Shown: positions 20,589 through 28,460 of the stretch, one piece after another
Layout: every line of letters begins with the position of its first letter
Position numbering within the stretch: position 1 is the stretch's first letter
Assembly: GCA_019415335.1 (NCBI GenBank)
Contig: DXKH01000015.1
Location: 186,001 to 250,000, forward strand
Reading direction: 5' to 3'
Source of the DNA: Citrobacter sp.
GTDB lineage: Bacteria > Pseudomonadota > Gammaproteobacteria > Enterobacterales > Enterobacteriaceae
DNA length: 64,000 nucleotides
The notes under the pieces: generated by a model
Told to the model about the DNA's origin: nothing
The model's input: only the letters and a program-made list of their open reading frames with translations
Database searches by the model: none
Program-made: the position numbers and the translations under genes

Positions 20589-21035
20589 ATGGAAATGGTG
20601 CTGAGGGCCTTAGCCATATATCTTATTTTACTGGTCGTGTTTAAGATTGTTGGACGCCGTGCGTTATTACAAATGACCAGTTTCGACCTGATTTTACTGT
20701 TGATTATTAGCGAAGCCACACAGCAGGCATTACTGGGCAATGATTTTTCCGTTACGGGGGCAATGCTCACCATTGTCACGTTGGTGGCGATCGACATATT
20801 GTTCGGATTCATTAAAAAACAGATGAATGGGGCTGAATCTGCTCTTGATGGATCACCGGTTATTCTGCTGGAGCACGGCGAACCGTTAATGGAAAAAATG
20901 AAAATGGTAGATGTCTCTCTCGACGATATTTTAGTGGCTGCCCGGCAGAGCCAGGGCATTACGGAGCCGGGTAAAATTAAGTACGCCATTCTGGAACGTA
21001 ATGGGCATATTTCAGTTATTCCTCAAGAGGATTAA
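20589..21035 (+). CDS. YetF/DUF421-family membrane protein
   Basis: A 148-residue inner-membrane protein with about three N-terminal helices, the KIVGRRALLQMTSFDLILLL segment typical of the DUF421/YetF family, and a small cytosolic domain (SPVILLEHGEPL, LDDILVAARQSQG). Biochemical function is unknown; Bacillus relatives are linked to spore and membrane stress. GGAGG gives a strong ribosome site. It lies between the membrane-anchored gene and a CinA-like gene, all closely spaced in one direction. Confidence 0.88.
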   Translation: MEMVLRALAIYLILLVVFKIVGRRALLQMTSFDLILLLIISEATQQALLGNDFSVTGAMLTIVTLVAIDILFGFIKKQMNGAESALDGSPVILLEHGEPLMEKMKMVDVSLDDILVAARQSQGITEPGKIKYAILERNGHISVIPQED

Positions 21036-21046
21036 GGGAGAAGATA

Positions 21047-21565
21047 ATGAAAAAATCGGCATATAACGAAGCGAAAACCGCTGGCGAGTTAACGAAACAG
21101 ATCGCGAATACGTTTATTGCCAGCGGCTTATCCTTAACCACGGCTGAATCCTGCACCGGTGGGCATCTGGCTGCCGCGCTTTGCGCTGAGGCAGATACGG
21201 CTGCATTTTATGATATTGGCATCATTACCTTTAGTGACAGTGCGAAACGGAAAATGCTTGGCGTACAGGCCAGCACGCTGGAGAAATTTACCGCCGTAAG
21301 TGAACAGACGGTAAGAGAAATGTCAGAAGGTGCCCGGGTACGCGCCGAAACAGATATCAGTATTGCCATTAGCGGCTATGCCGGACCGGACGGTGGAGAG
21401 GACGGTACTCCCGCTGGTACAGTCTGGTTTGCGTGGAATTTTCGCGGACAGATTGCGACAAAACGAGAGTTTTTTTCCGGCGGATGTCAGGACGTCATTG
21501 AAAAAGCGGTATGTTACAGCCTGGCGGTTTTAGTGGAAAAAGTCTCTGCCTGGCACCGGCTCTGA
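21047..21565 (+). CDS. CinA C-terminal domain protein, YdeJ-like (NMN deamidase fold)
   Basis: A 172-residue stand-alone CinA C-terminal domain. The family includes PncC, which deamidates nicotinamide mononucleotide; activity of the YdeJ branch is not established. The active-site serine motif TTAESCTGG (Ser35), SGYAGPDGG and GTPAGTVWFAW are intact. It follows the yetF-like gene by 11 bases, completing a three-gene operon. A GCACCGG/CCGGTGC hairpin follows. Confidence 0.88.
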   Translation: MKKSAYNEAKTAGELTKQIANTFIASGLSLTTAESCTGGHLAAALCAEADTAAFYDIGIITFSDSAKRKMLGVQASTLEKFTAVSEQTVREMSEGARVRAETDISIAISGYAGPDGGEDGTPAGTVWFAWNFRGQIATKREFFSGGCQDVIEKAVCYSLAVLVEKVSAWHRL

Positions 21566-21588
21566 CTCTGTTTTGTCAGTACCGGTGC
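21553..21588 (+). terminator. Hairpin at the end of the ydeJ-like operon
   Basis: GCACCGG...CCGGTGC with an inner CTGAC/GTCAG pair spans the stop codon. It lacks a strong U-run, so it may be a weak or bidirectional terminator between convergent operons. Confidence 0.4.
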
Positions 21589-21614
21589 TCTGCCCGAGGC
21601 AAAGCGTAAAGAAC

Positions 21615-22121
21615 TTATTTTTTGGCTTCGACGCCGTTTGCATCGGATCTCAGAAGAAACTGCCCAGTCGTTTGCGGGAGATGCTTAATCATCCAGTCCG
21701 CCATATCGTGTTCTTGCGCCAGAATCGCCTCAAGAGCAGGTATGGATACGGTGTCACCCGCCTTCTCTGCGGCGGTCAGCAGCGATGTATAACAAGCGAT
21801 TTCAAATTGTTCGAACACATAGCCACTGATCGCTCCCTTTACAATTTCATCGGAAGGAAACATGCCACCAATCGACTGGCCAAACGCGGCCATTTTACTC
21901 ATGGAGTCTTTTAGAACAGAACGCGAAATATCGTTTCGCTCAAGAATTTCTTCCAGCACGGTAATCTGATGTTTTGTCTCAGTCACGTGTTGCTCAATTC
22001 TGGCACGTAAATCAGGATAATTATCGATACGGTTCGCCATCGATTCCAGCATGGATTCCGCTTGCTTTTCCATCGCATGGGCATCCCGTAACCAGTCATG
22101 ATAATGCTCTGTATGATTCAT
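21615..22121 (-). CDS. yciE: Ferritin-like stress protein YciE
   Basis: A 168-residue four-helix DUF892 (ferritin-like) protein, highly similar to E. coli YciE (NHTEHYHDWLRDAHAMEKQA start, DANGVEAKK end). The conserved E/H residues of the di-iron fold are spread through the helices. It is the last gene of the yciGFE operon, which in enterobacteria depends on RpoS and is silenced by H-NS. GAGG precedes its ATG. Exact function is unknown; roles in oxidative and bile stress have been proposed. Confidence 0.95.
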   Translation of the reverse strand: MNHTEHYHDWLRDAHAMEKQAESMLESMANRIDNYPDLRARIEQHVTETKHQITVLEEILERNDISRSVLKDSMSKMAAFGQSIGGMFPSDEIVKGAISGYVFEQFEIACYTSLLTAAEKAGDTVSIPALEAILAQEHDMADWMIKHLPQTTGQFLLRSDANGVEAKK

Positions 22122-22145
22122 CGTAATTTCCTCGTGTCAGTGATA

Positions 22146-22643
22146 TTATCGTTTCTCAGCCTTCTTATTGATGTTCCCCACGGCGAGGTCTGTTAATTTC
22201 AGATCGGTTTCCTTTTCTTCTTCAAGGGTTTCCGCCAGGAGTTTTACCGCCTTTTTATAACCCAGTTGTTCCGCAAGCGTTGCCAGAGTGCCATAACTGG
22301 CTATCTCATAATGCTCTACTTTTTGTGCCGCTGCGATTAAGGCCGCATCGCGAACTTCATTTTTTTCCGTGCTCTCGATGACCTCATTCGCTTCTTCAAT
22401 CAAACCTTCCATCGCCACGCATTTCATACGTTTAATCTTAATTGCCGGCTCTTGTTCAATGATTTGGTCTATACGCTCTATTTGTCCCTGAGTTTCCTCC
22501 AGGTGCGCATTAAAAGCCGCGCTAAGTTTCTCACTTGATGCCGCTCTGGCAAGTTTAGCCAGTCCACGCGTTAATTGTTTTTCAGCGCTGTAGGTATCTG
22601 AAAGCAGGTGAATAAATACATCTTCAATACTTTTCATATTCAT
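22146..22643 (-). CDS. yciF: Ferritin-like stress protein YciF
   Basis: A 165-residue DUF892 protein, nearly identical to E. coli YciF over its whole length (MKSIEDVFIHLLSDTYSAEK start). It is a homodimeric four-helix fold with a di-metal site supplied by Glu and His (HLEETQGQIERID, KVEHYEIASYGTL). It lies 24 bases upstream of yciE and downstream of yciG, with AAGG before its ATG. Confidence 0.95.
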   Translation of the reverse strand: MNMKSIEDVFIHLLSDTYSAEKQLTRGLAKLARAASSEKLSAAFNAHLEETQGQIERIDQIIEQEPAIKIKRMKCVAMEGLIEEANEVIESTEKNEVRDAALIAAAQKVEHYEIASYGTLATLAEQLGYKKAVKLLAETLEEEKETDLKLTDLAVGNINKKAEKR

Positions 22644-22735
22644 AGGAATACCTTCCGGGTTATAGGAATATCTGCGAGTCCAGAACTGACCCGCAGGACA
22701 CTCTTTTTATTAAAAGATGAAACTGAAGCTAATAA

Positions 22736-22921
22736 TCAGGAATTGTCAGATTTACGGCCACCACTGTGACTGTTCTGCCCGCCTTTCTTACCCGCTTCAG
22801 AGGCACGTTGCGGATCGTTTTTAAAATTTCCCCCGCTGTGCTGGCCGCCTTTGCGGCCTGCTTCAGATGCCTTATCTCGGTTTTCAGCGAAATTACCGGA
22901 ACCACCACGATGTTCTGCCAT
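22736..22921 (-). CDS. yciG: KGG-repeat stress protein YciG
   Basis: A 61-residue, strongly hydrophilic Gly/Lys/Ser-rich protein with two KGG motifs (EAGRKGGQHSGG and EAGKKGGQNS), matching E. coli YciG. It is probably disordered in solution. First gene of yciGFE, with AGGTGA before the ATG. In E. coli the operon lies beside trp; here it sits in a stress-gene cluster. Confidence 0.95.
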   Translation of the reverse strand: MAEHRGGSGNFAENRDKASEAGRKGGQHSGGNFKNDPQRASEAGKKGGQNSHSGGRKSDNS

Positions 22922-23262
22922 ATATCACCTCATCTGTATCGGTTATGTCAGTCAGATACAAAAGTGTTTTCGTACCTGTCGTTGTTCAGTGCTTAACATT
23001 AGTGGTTATCCTGACTTAGTCAAATTTAATATACAGCTCCAGTCTTTTTATTATCTTTATTATTCAATATATTGAAAAACTCCCGCGTCGTTTATTTATA
23101 TCTTTCCATAATATTAATGCAAAGTAACCCCATGACTACTCTAGAAATAATAAAAAACCACTCAAACCAGGATTAATCCCATACGAAACATTATTAAGAT
23201 ACAAGTCGTTAAATTTGTTCTACGCTTATTGATTCTTACCAGAAAAATAGAGAGGTGATTGA
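22922..23262. other. Divergent control region, yciG / dehydrogenase
   Basis: This 341-base AT-rich gap separates the divergent yciGFE operon and the dehydrogenase at 23263. It must hold both promoters; no operator or RNA that I can name is visible. Confidence 0.5.
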
Positions 23263-24171
23263 ATGGCGAATAAATATAATGAAAAACAGGGGGCTATTAT
23301 AACAAATACAGAGCGTTTTCCTGCTCCACCTTTTCCACACCAAAAACAACCATTTCCGGGGCTTGCCGGAAAAATGCAACCACGTCCCGATCACGGTGAA
23401 GAAAGCTATCAGGGAAGCGGTCGGCTTGCTGGCCGAAAAGTGTTAATTACCGGTGGTGATTCAGGTATTGGTCGTGCAGTTGCTATTGCGTATGCGCGTG
23501 AAGGTGCGGATGTCGCTATCAACTACCTGCCTGATGAAGAAGAGGACGCTCGTGAGGTCGTCGATCTGATAAAAAAAGCAGGAAGAAATGTCGTGGCGAT
23601 CCCTGGTGATATCTGTGAGGAATCGTTTTGCCAACACCTGGTTAATCAGGTGGTTGAGTCCTTAGGTGGCCTTGATGTACTGGTCAACAACGCGGGACGC
23701 CAGCAATTCTGTGAGTCGATTGAAGAGCTTACAACTGATGCCTTTGATGCAACCTTCAAGACCAATGTCTATTCGATATTCTGGATTACTAAAGCGGCAG
23801 TCCGCCACTTGCCCTCAGGGGGAGTGATTATCAACACCTCGTCGGTGCAAGCTTACGAGCCCAGCGAAATCCTGCTGGATTATGCTCAGACCAAAGCAGC
23901 GATCGTTGCTTTTACAAAATCGCTGGCAAAACAACTGGCACCGAAAGGGATCCGGGTAAATGCCGTTGCTCCAGGTCCCTACTGGACGGTTCTACAATGT
24001 TGTGGCGGCCAGCCACAGGAGAAAATTGAGCAGTTTGGTGCCAATTCACCGCTCGGTCGACCGGGTCAGCCCGCAGAAATTGCACCACTTTATGTCACCC
24101 TGGCTTGCGCGGAGAACAGCTATACGTCCGGGCAAGTCTGGTGTTCTGACGGTGGGACCGGGACGTTATAA
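23263..24171 (+). CDS. Short-chain dehydrogenase, YghA-like (general-stress type)
   Basis: A 302-residue extended-N-terminus SDR of the YghA/GsgD type. The first 55 residues are a Pro-rich extension (FPAPPFPHQKQPFPG), followed by the NAD(P) motif TGGDSGIG (63-70), NNAG (142-145), catalytic Ser193/194 and YAQTK (Tyr207, Lys211). Relatives act on aldehydes or unknown stress metabolites; the substrate here is unknown. GAGGTGA lies before the ATG. It is divergent from yciG, and relatives of both are under RpoS control elsewhere, so shared stress regulation is likely. Confidence 0.93.
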   Translation: MANKYNEKQGAIITNTERFPAPPFPHQKQPFPGLAGKMQPRPDHGEESYQGSGRLAGRKVLITGGDSGIGRAVAIAYAREGADVAINYLPDEEEDAREVVDLIKKAGRNVVAIPGDICEESFCQHLVNQVVESLGGLDVLVNNAGRQQFCESIEELTTDAFDATFKTNVYSIFWITKAAVRHLPSGGVIINTSSVQAYEPSEILLDYAQTKAAIVAFTKSLAKQLAPKGIRVNAVAPGPYWTVLQCCGGQPQEKIEQFGANSPLGRPGQPAEIAPLYVTLACAENSYTSGQVWCSDGGTGTL

Positions 24172-24345
24172 CGAGCGATTACATGAGATGAATCACAGTA
24201 GAACGACTGATGAAAGCACTGACCCGTCAGGGTTCTCATCATTCAGCGTCGATACACGAGCGGCGGACGATATCGTTCCTCTGGCTGAATATTTATCCAC
24301 CCAGGGTTCACATAACCTTGATGTGGTAAGTATTTAGTTTGATTC

Positions 24346-24380
24346 CCCTGATACCCTGATACCCTGATACCCTGATACCC
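24346..24380 (+). repeat. 8-bp tandem repeat, four copies
   Basis: CCCTGATA is repeated four times in perfect tandem (24346-24377) plus three bases. It ends immediately before the Shine-Dalgarno site AGGAG of the gene at 24391, so copy-number changes would alter the leader length. Confidence 0.9.
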
Positions 24381-24390
24381 AGGAGATTAA

Positions 24391-24663
24391 ATGGCTGACG
24401 TAAATGAACGCATTGAAATCCTTGAGAAAACCCTTATTGATCTGAGTCTCGATCTTCACGCTGCAAAGGTTGCTATTAACGTTTTATCTACTGTGATAAA
24501 CACCATGAGTGGTGAACCTGGTTTACTTGAGAGATCATATGAGCAAACCAGAAGTTCTGCTCCTCTTGTAAAGTTCAATCACCCAGTAGAGGAAGGTTAT
24601 GAGGATAAACTTACGGAGAGAATATTGAATCTTCTCTCGGCTACCCAACACGGGCTTAAATAA
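24391..24663 (+). CDS. Small hypothetical helical protein
   Basis: A 90-residue protein beginning with a likely coiled-coil (NERIEILEKTLIDLSLDLHAA) and followed by a second helix and an acidic middle. No family recognised. AGGAG precedes the ATG and the CCCTGATA repeat lies directly before that. It is on the same strand as the upstream dehydrogenase. Confidence 0.65.
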   Translation: MADVNERIEILEKTLIDLSLDLHAAKVAINVLSTVINTMSGEPGLLERSYEQTRSSAPLVKFNHPVEEGYEDKLTERILNLLSATQHGLK

Positions 24664-25040
24664 GCCAAAACTCCCCCCAGAGGATAAGCGGAATATCCTC
24701 TCAGGGTGATCGCATTCCGGACTCTACAGCCGGAGACAAATCAGCCCGGGAGTGGGTGTTCAGATATGTACAATAATTCCCCTTAATGAAAAATCTGAGC
24801 GCACTAGTTACGTACACACTGTCGGCCCATGGCACAGAGTGGGCAGCTAGCTGAGATGAAGCGTCGTATTGAGCGAAGAGCGGATGTTTATGCTCATCAT
24901 CACCGTTGATGGACGCATAACAAGATGTATTAATCAACGGGGAGCCGCGCAACTTAAGCAGGTTCATTTGTTTTATATTAAGATGCTTATCCGGCAGGTG
25001 CTTTAAGATCAAGTCTCAGGATCAAGATGGATTTTTGGAC
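24664..25040. other. Gap between small gene and WYL regulator
   Basis: This 377-base stretch begins with the hairpin AGAGGATA/TATCCTCT (24679-24701), which probably ends transcription of the small gene. The remainder has a minus-strand open frame (24701-25012) that I do not trust as a gene: it has no family features and unusual composition. Nothing else is recognised. Confidence 0.4.
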
Positions 25041-25730
25041 ATGACCAGAACAGAAAGGCTTCTCGAATTACTACAGATATTAAGGGCACAACGATATCCG
25101 ATCACAGCTTCCGCTCTCTCGGAACGATTAGGAATAAGTGTACGCTCCCTTTACAGAGATATTAAAACGCTACAACACCAGGGCGTATCCATTGAAGGAG
25201 GCGCAGGAATTGGATATATCATCAAGTCTGACTTTCATTTACCTCCCTTAAATCTTTCTCATGAAGAAATCAATGCTATTACACTTGGGTTAAATTGGGT
25301 CTCTCATAATACAGATTATGATTTCAAAAACACCGCAAGAAATGCGCTTGCAAAAATACATGCCGTCATTCCCGGTGAATTAAAAAATCTTATAGAGAGT
25401 CAATCCTATCTGACCGGTCCTTCAGAAAGGAATGAGGTATTTTTCGAAGACATTCGTAATGCTATTAAAAATCGAAAAAGAATCAAAATAACGTATCGTG
25501 ACAAGCAAGACATTTACTCTTCTCGAATTATATGGCCCATCGCATTGGTATATATGGAGTCATGCTGGCTTTTGGTTGCATGGTGTGAGATGAGAAATGA
25601 TTTTCGTCATTTCAGAACGGATAAAATCGAAGATATTGTGCAACTGGATTCCATGTACAGGGAAAGCAGAACGGTTTTATTGAAAAAATGGAGAATAAAA
25701 GAAGGGATCTGCGTGGGGAAAGAGTACTGA
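25041..25730 (+). CDS. HTH/WYL-domain transcriptional regulator (YafY type)
   Basis: A 229-residue regulator with an N-terminal winged helix (TERLLELLQILRAQRYPITASALSERLGISVRSLYRDI) and a C-terminal WYL ligand-sensing domain (RIKITYRDKQDIYSSRIIWPIAL, SCWLLVAWCE). The ATG at 25041 gives the usual N-terminus MTRTERLLELLQ; an in-frame TTG two codons earlier is possible. It precedes a second dehydrogenase on the same strand by 70 bases and probably controls it. The region is AT-rich compared with the core genes. Confidence 0.88.
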   Translation: MTRTERLLELLQILRAQRYPITASALSERLGISVRSLYRDIKTLQHQGVSIEGGAGIGYIIKSDFHLPPLNLSHEEINAITLGLNWVSHNTDYDFKNTARNALAKIHAVIPGELKNLIESQSYLTGPSERNEVFFEDIRNAIKNRKRIKITYRDKQDIYSSRIIWPIALVYMESCWLLVAWCEMRNDFRHFRTDKIEDIVQLDSMYRESRTVLLKKWRIKEGICVGKEY

Positions 25731-25800
25731 CAAAAACTGTCACAGCCAATTTGTATACTACCCCAGATGTAAAACTCAATTCTACTTCAGAGGGGGAATT

Positions 25801-26547
25801 ATGAATTTTCAGAATAAAGTAGCTATTATAACAGGAAGTACCGCAGGTATAGGTGAAGCCGTCGCAGAGCAATTACACAAACAGGGTGCTAAGGTCGTCA
25901 TTGTATCCCGCTCGTCAGAGCAGGCTAAACAAAAAGCGAAACTGTTATCTTCACAGGGACAACAAGCAATGGGGATAGGATGTGATGTGTCGCAGCCTGG
26001 ACAAGTACAGAAAATGATAGATGACGTTATCAAATATTTTGGCAGGCTTGATTATGCTGTAAATAATGCAGGCTTAACAGGTGAGCATGGTAAAGACATA
26101 ACAGAACAGACCGTTGAAAACTGGGATAAAGTCATTGCCACCTCATTGAGTGGTATTTTTTACTGTCTAAAATACGAGATACCTCAGATGATGAAGTCTG
26201 GTGGCTCTATTGTTAATTTATCTGCAGTAAATGGCCTGGTTGGCATTCCTGGTTTGGCACCTTACACTGCGGCTAAACATGGTATTATCGGTTTAACCCA
26301 AACCGCAGCGCTAGAGTTTGCATGTCAAGGCATTCGAATCAATGCAGTCGCGCCGGGCTATGTCCAAACCCCACGCATGGGTGAATTCCCTGAAAATATC
26401 GTACGCAGTTTCGCAAATAGTCACCCAATGAAAAGGATGGCAAAAATGCAAGAAATAGCAGACTTCATATTGTTTTTGCTGTCAGACAAATCAGCGTTCT
26501 GTACTGGTGGAGTATATCCAATTGATGGTGGGTATCTAGCTGAGTGA
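25801..26547 (+). CDS. Short-chain dehydrogenase/reductase
   Basis: A 248-residue classical SDR: NAD(P) motif TGSTAGIG (11-18), NNAG (88-91), catalytic Ser141, Tyr155 and Lys159, and the C-terminal PIDGGYLAE. Relatives reduce ketones or cyclic alcohols; the substrate is unknown. AGGGGGAA gives a strong ribosome site. It follows the WYL regulator and forms a likely regulator-target pair. Confidence 0.9.
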   Translation: MNFQNKVAIITGSTAGIGEAVAEQLHKQGAKVVIVSRSSEQAKQKAKLLSSQGQQAMGIGCDVSQPGQVQKMIDDVIKYFGRLDYAVNNAGLTGEHGKDITEQTVENWDKVIATSLSGIFYCLKYEIPQMMKSGGSIVNLSAVNGLVGIPGLAPYTAAKHGIIGLTQTAALEFACQGIRINAVAPGYVQTPRMGEFPENIVRSFANSHPMKRMAKMQEIADFILFLLSDKSAFCTGGVYPIDGGYLAE

Positions 26548-27039
26548 AATTCCACTTAAGTCCTTTTTAACCGTAATAATTGCCTCACCTGGTGGCAGGC
26601 TCAATGGGTGTTAGAATATATAATTAACGTTTCCATTATAGGGCAAGTGATAAAAGTATTTCCAGTATGGATTAACATGAGGTTTGATGATCGGCTTTTC
26701 ATTGGTTTATACATCATGCCATTAACAACGTCCGCTCCTGGCAAAGCCGACGTTGCAACTATTCAGTAAGGAGCACCTGTCGGCTTAATAATCTGACCAT
26801 GGATGTGGCGGAGATTGACTATCAAGTCGGGTTATTGCTAACAGCGCGAGCCATTAAAAGGTTGTCAATCAACCCTGGATCTGTAGGTTGCCTTGGCAGG
26901 CGTTCTCGGGGGCGTGTGTTTGAGGCCGACATATCATGTTTGATAAGCATACTCATGCAGCCAAAATGCGTTTTTGTATCTTTAGCGGCGATACGCTTTG
27001 CGGGGAGATTCATAATATAACTGATCACTTCAGCCAGGC
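26548..27039. other. Degenerate gap before the AraC remnant
   Basis: About 490 bases with no intact gene. Since an AraC-type C-terminus follows directly in the same direction, this stretch may hold the decayed 5' part of that gene, but I cannot reconstruct it. Confidence 0.3.
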
Positions 27040-27059
27040 TGTGCGTTGGGTTCCTTCTT

Positions 27060-27267
27060 CTGCCACCCGACCGCCTTTACTCACGCGACGAGCGTTGCCA
27101 GACATTTCAACGTAAAAGTGGGTAGGGCGCCGGTGGAGTACTTTGCGCGCTGGCGCATGTTGTTGGTCTGCGATCGACTGAAAAATACCGACAACTCCGT
27201 CGCGCTGATTGCCAACGCGTTGGGTTACGAGTTTGACACTGCGTTTGGTAAAGTCTTTAACGTGTGA
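27060..27267 (+). pseudogene. AraC-family regulator remnant
   Basis: The translation ARHFNVKVGRAPVEYFARWRM, followed by NSVALIANALGYEFDTAFGKVFNV and a stop, is the C-terminal double helix-turn-helix of an AraC-type regulator. The first HTH (normally ...MSRSAFARHF) is broken and no N-terminal sensor domain is open upstream; the stop falls before the usual end of the second HTH. Probably a decayed gene. Confidence 0.65.
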
Positions 27268-27323
27268 TGGGATGATCTCCCGGGCGGCATCGCCAGGTGA
27301 CGGCTGGCAAACGGCAGAGATTA

Positions 27324-27348
27324 AAAATCCACGCCTGGCGTGGATTTT
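27324..27348 (-). terminator. Terminator of gapC
   Basis: AAAATCCACGC and GCGTGGATTTT form an 11-bp perfect stem with a 3-base loop, followed on the minus strand by TTTTTAATC. It lies 24 bases past the gapC stop. Nearly the same stem occurs at 43015. Confidence 0.8.
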
Positions 27349-27371
27349 AGAGAAAGTGCAAGAGCAGGGGG

Positions 27372-28382
27372 TTAGCGTTCACGCCTTGCCATCAACAGCG
27401 CCAGGTCGACGAGGCGATTGGAGAATCCCCATTCATTATCGTACCACGCCAGAATTTTGACCATGTTGCCGCCAATCACCAGCGTCGACAGACCGTCGAT
27501 AATGGAAGAACGCGGGTCACCCTGATAGTCGCTTGAAACGAGCGGTTCGTCGCTATAGCCGAGGATCCCTTTCAGTGGCCCCGCCGCGGCGGCTTCACGA
27601 AACGCATTATTGACCTCTTCCGTCGTCACATCTCGCTCAAGCGTTACGGTCAGATCGACAATGGAGACCACCGGAACCGGTACGCGCAGCGAGTAGCCGG
27701 TCAAACGACCATCCAGCTCAGGAATGACTTTGCCAAGCGCCTTCGCGGCACCGCTGGAGTAAGGCACAATCGACAGTGCGGCGGCACGGGCGCCACGTAG
27801 ATCTTTTTCCGGCTGGTCATGCAGCACCTGGCTGTTGGTATAGGCGTGGGTGGTGTTCATCAGGCCATGTTTAATACCGAAATGCTGGTGCAGAACCTGC
27901 GCGGCAGGTGCCAGACCGTTGGTGGTGCAGCTACCGTTGCTGACCACTTCGTGTTTGTCCGGGGAGTAGAGGCCATCGTTAACGCCCATCACGATGGTTA
28001 AATCTTCGTTTTTACCGGGGGCGGAAATAATCACGCGTTTGGCACCACCGCGGTGGATATGCACCGCTGCTTTATCACGGTCAGTGAAGAAGCCGGTTGC
28101 TTCAATGACGATATCGACTTCACGTTGACGCCACGGGATGTTGGCGGGGTCGCGTTCGCTGAATACGGTAATGGGGTTACCATCAACCACAAGTTGTCCT
28201 TCACCGGCGGTGACGTCGGCATCGAGTTTACCGAGCAGAGAATCGTATTTCAGCAGATGCGCCAGTGTTTTACTGTCTGTCAGATCGTTGATTGCCACAA
28301 TCTGAATATCCGGGTTACCCAGTGCAGCACGCAGTACGTTGCGTCCAATACGGCCAAAACCGTTAATACCGACCTTTACCAT
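27372..28382 (-). CDS. gapC: Glyceraldehyde-3-phosphate dehydrogenase GapC
   Basis: NAD-dependent phosphorylating GAPDH, a second copy beside the housekeeping GapA encoded elsewhere. The 336-residue protein has the Rossmann start INGFGRIGRNVLRAAL, the nicotinamide-binding/NAD-selective Asp in INDLTD, the catalytic Cys152 in SNGSCTTN and His179 (TTHAYT). AAGGAG lies before the ATG at 28382. In E. coli K-12 gapC is a frameshifted pseudogene; here the frame is intact with all catalytic residues, so it is probably functional. Confidence 0.95.
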   Translation of the reverse strand: MVKVGINGFGRIGRNVLRAALGNPDIQIVAINDLTDSKTLAHLLKYDSLLGKLDADVTAGEGQLVVDGNPITVFSERDPANIPWRQREVDIVIEATGFFTDRDKAAVHIHRGGAKRVIISAPGKNEDLTIVMGVNDGLYSPDKHEVVSNGSCTTNGLAPAAQVLHQHFGIKHGLMNTTHAYTNSQVLHDQPEKDLRGARAAALSIVPYSSGAAKALGKVIPELDGRLTGYSLRVPVPVVSIVDLTVTLERDVTTEEVNNAFREAAAAGPLKGILGYSDEPLVSSDYQGDPRSSIIDGLSTLVIGGNMVKILAWYDNEWGFSNRLVDLALLMARRER

Positions 28383-28460
28383 GATCAACTCCTTATCTGT
28401 TGTCTCTGAAGGTAATGTAGGTCGGTCACCCATTGGCGTAAATGACAAAAAAGGATCACT

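Noticed and set aside
24188..24337. Possible 49-residue gene after the YghA-like dehydrogenase
   Set aside because: No ribosome site, no family features; it is the end of a longer shadow frame of the dehydrogenase.
24701..25012. Minus-strand open frame of 103 codons
   Set aside because: No good start signal, odd composition and no recognisable domain; treated as non-coding.
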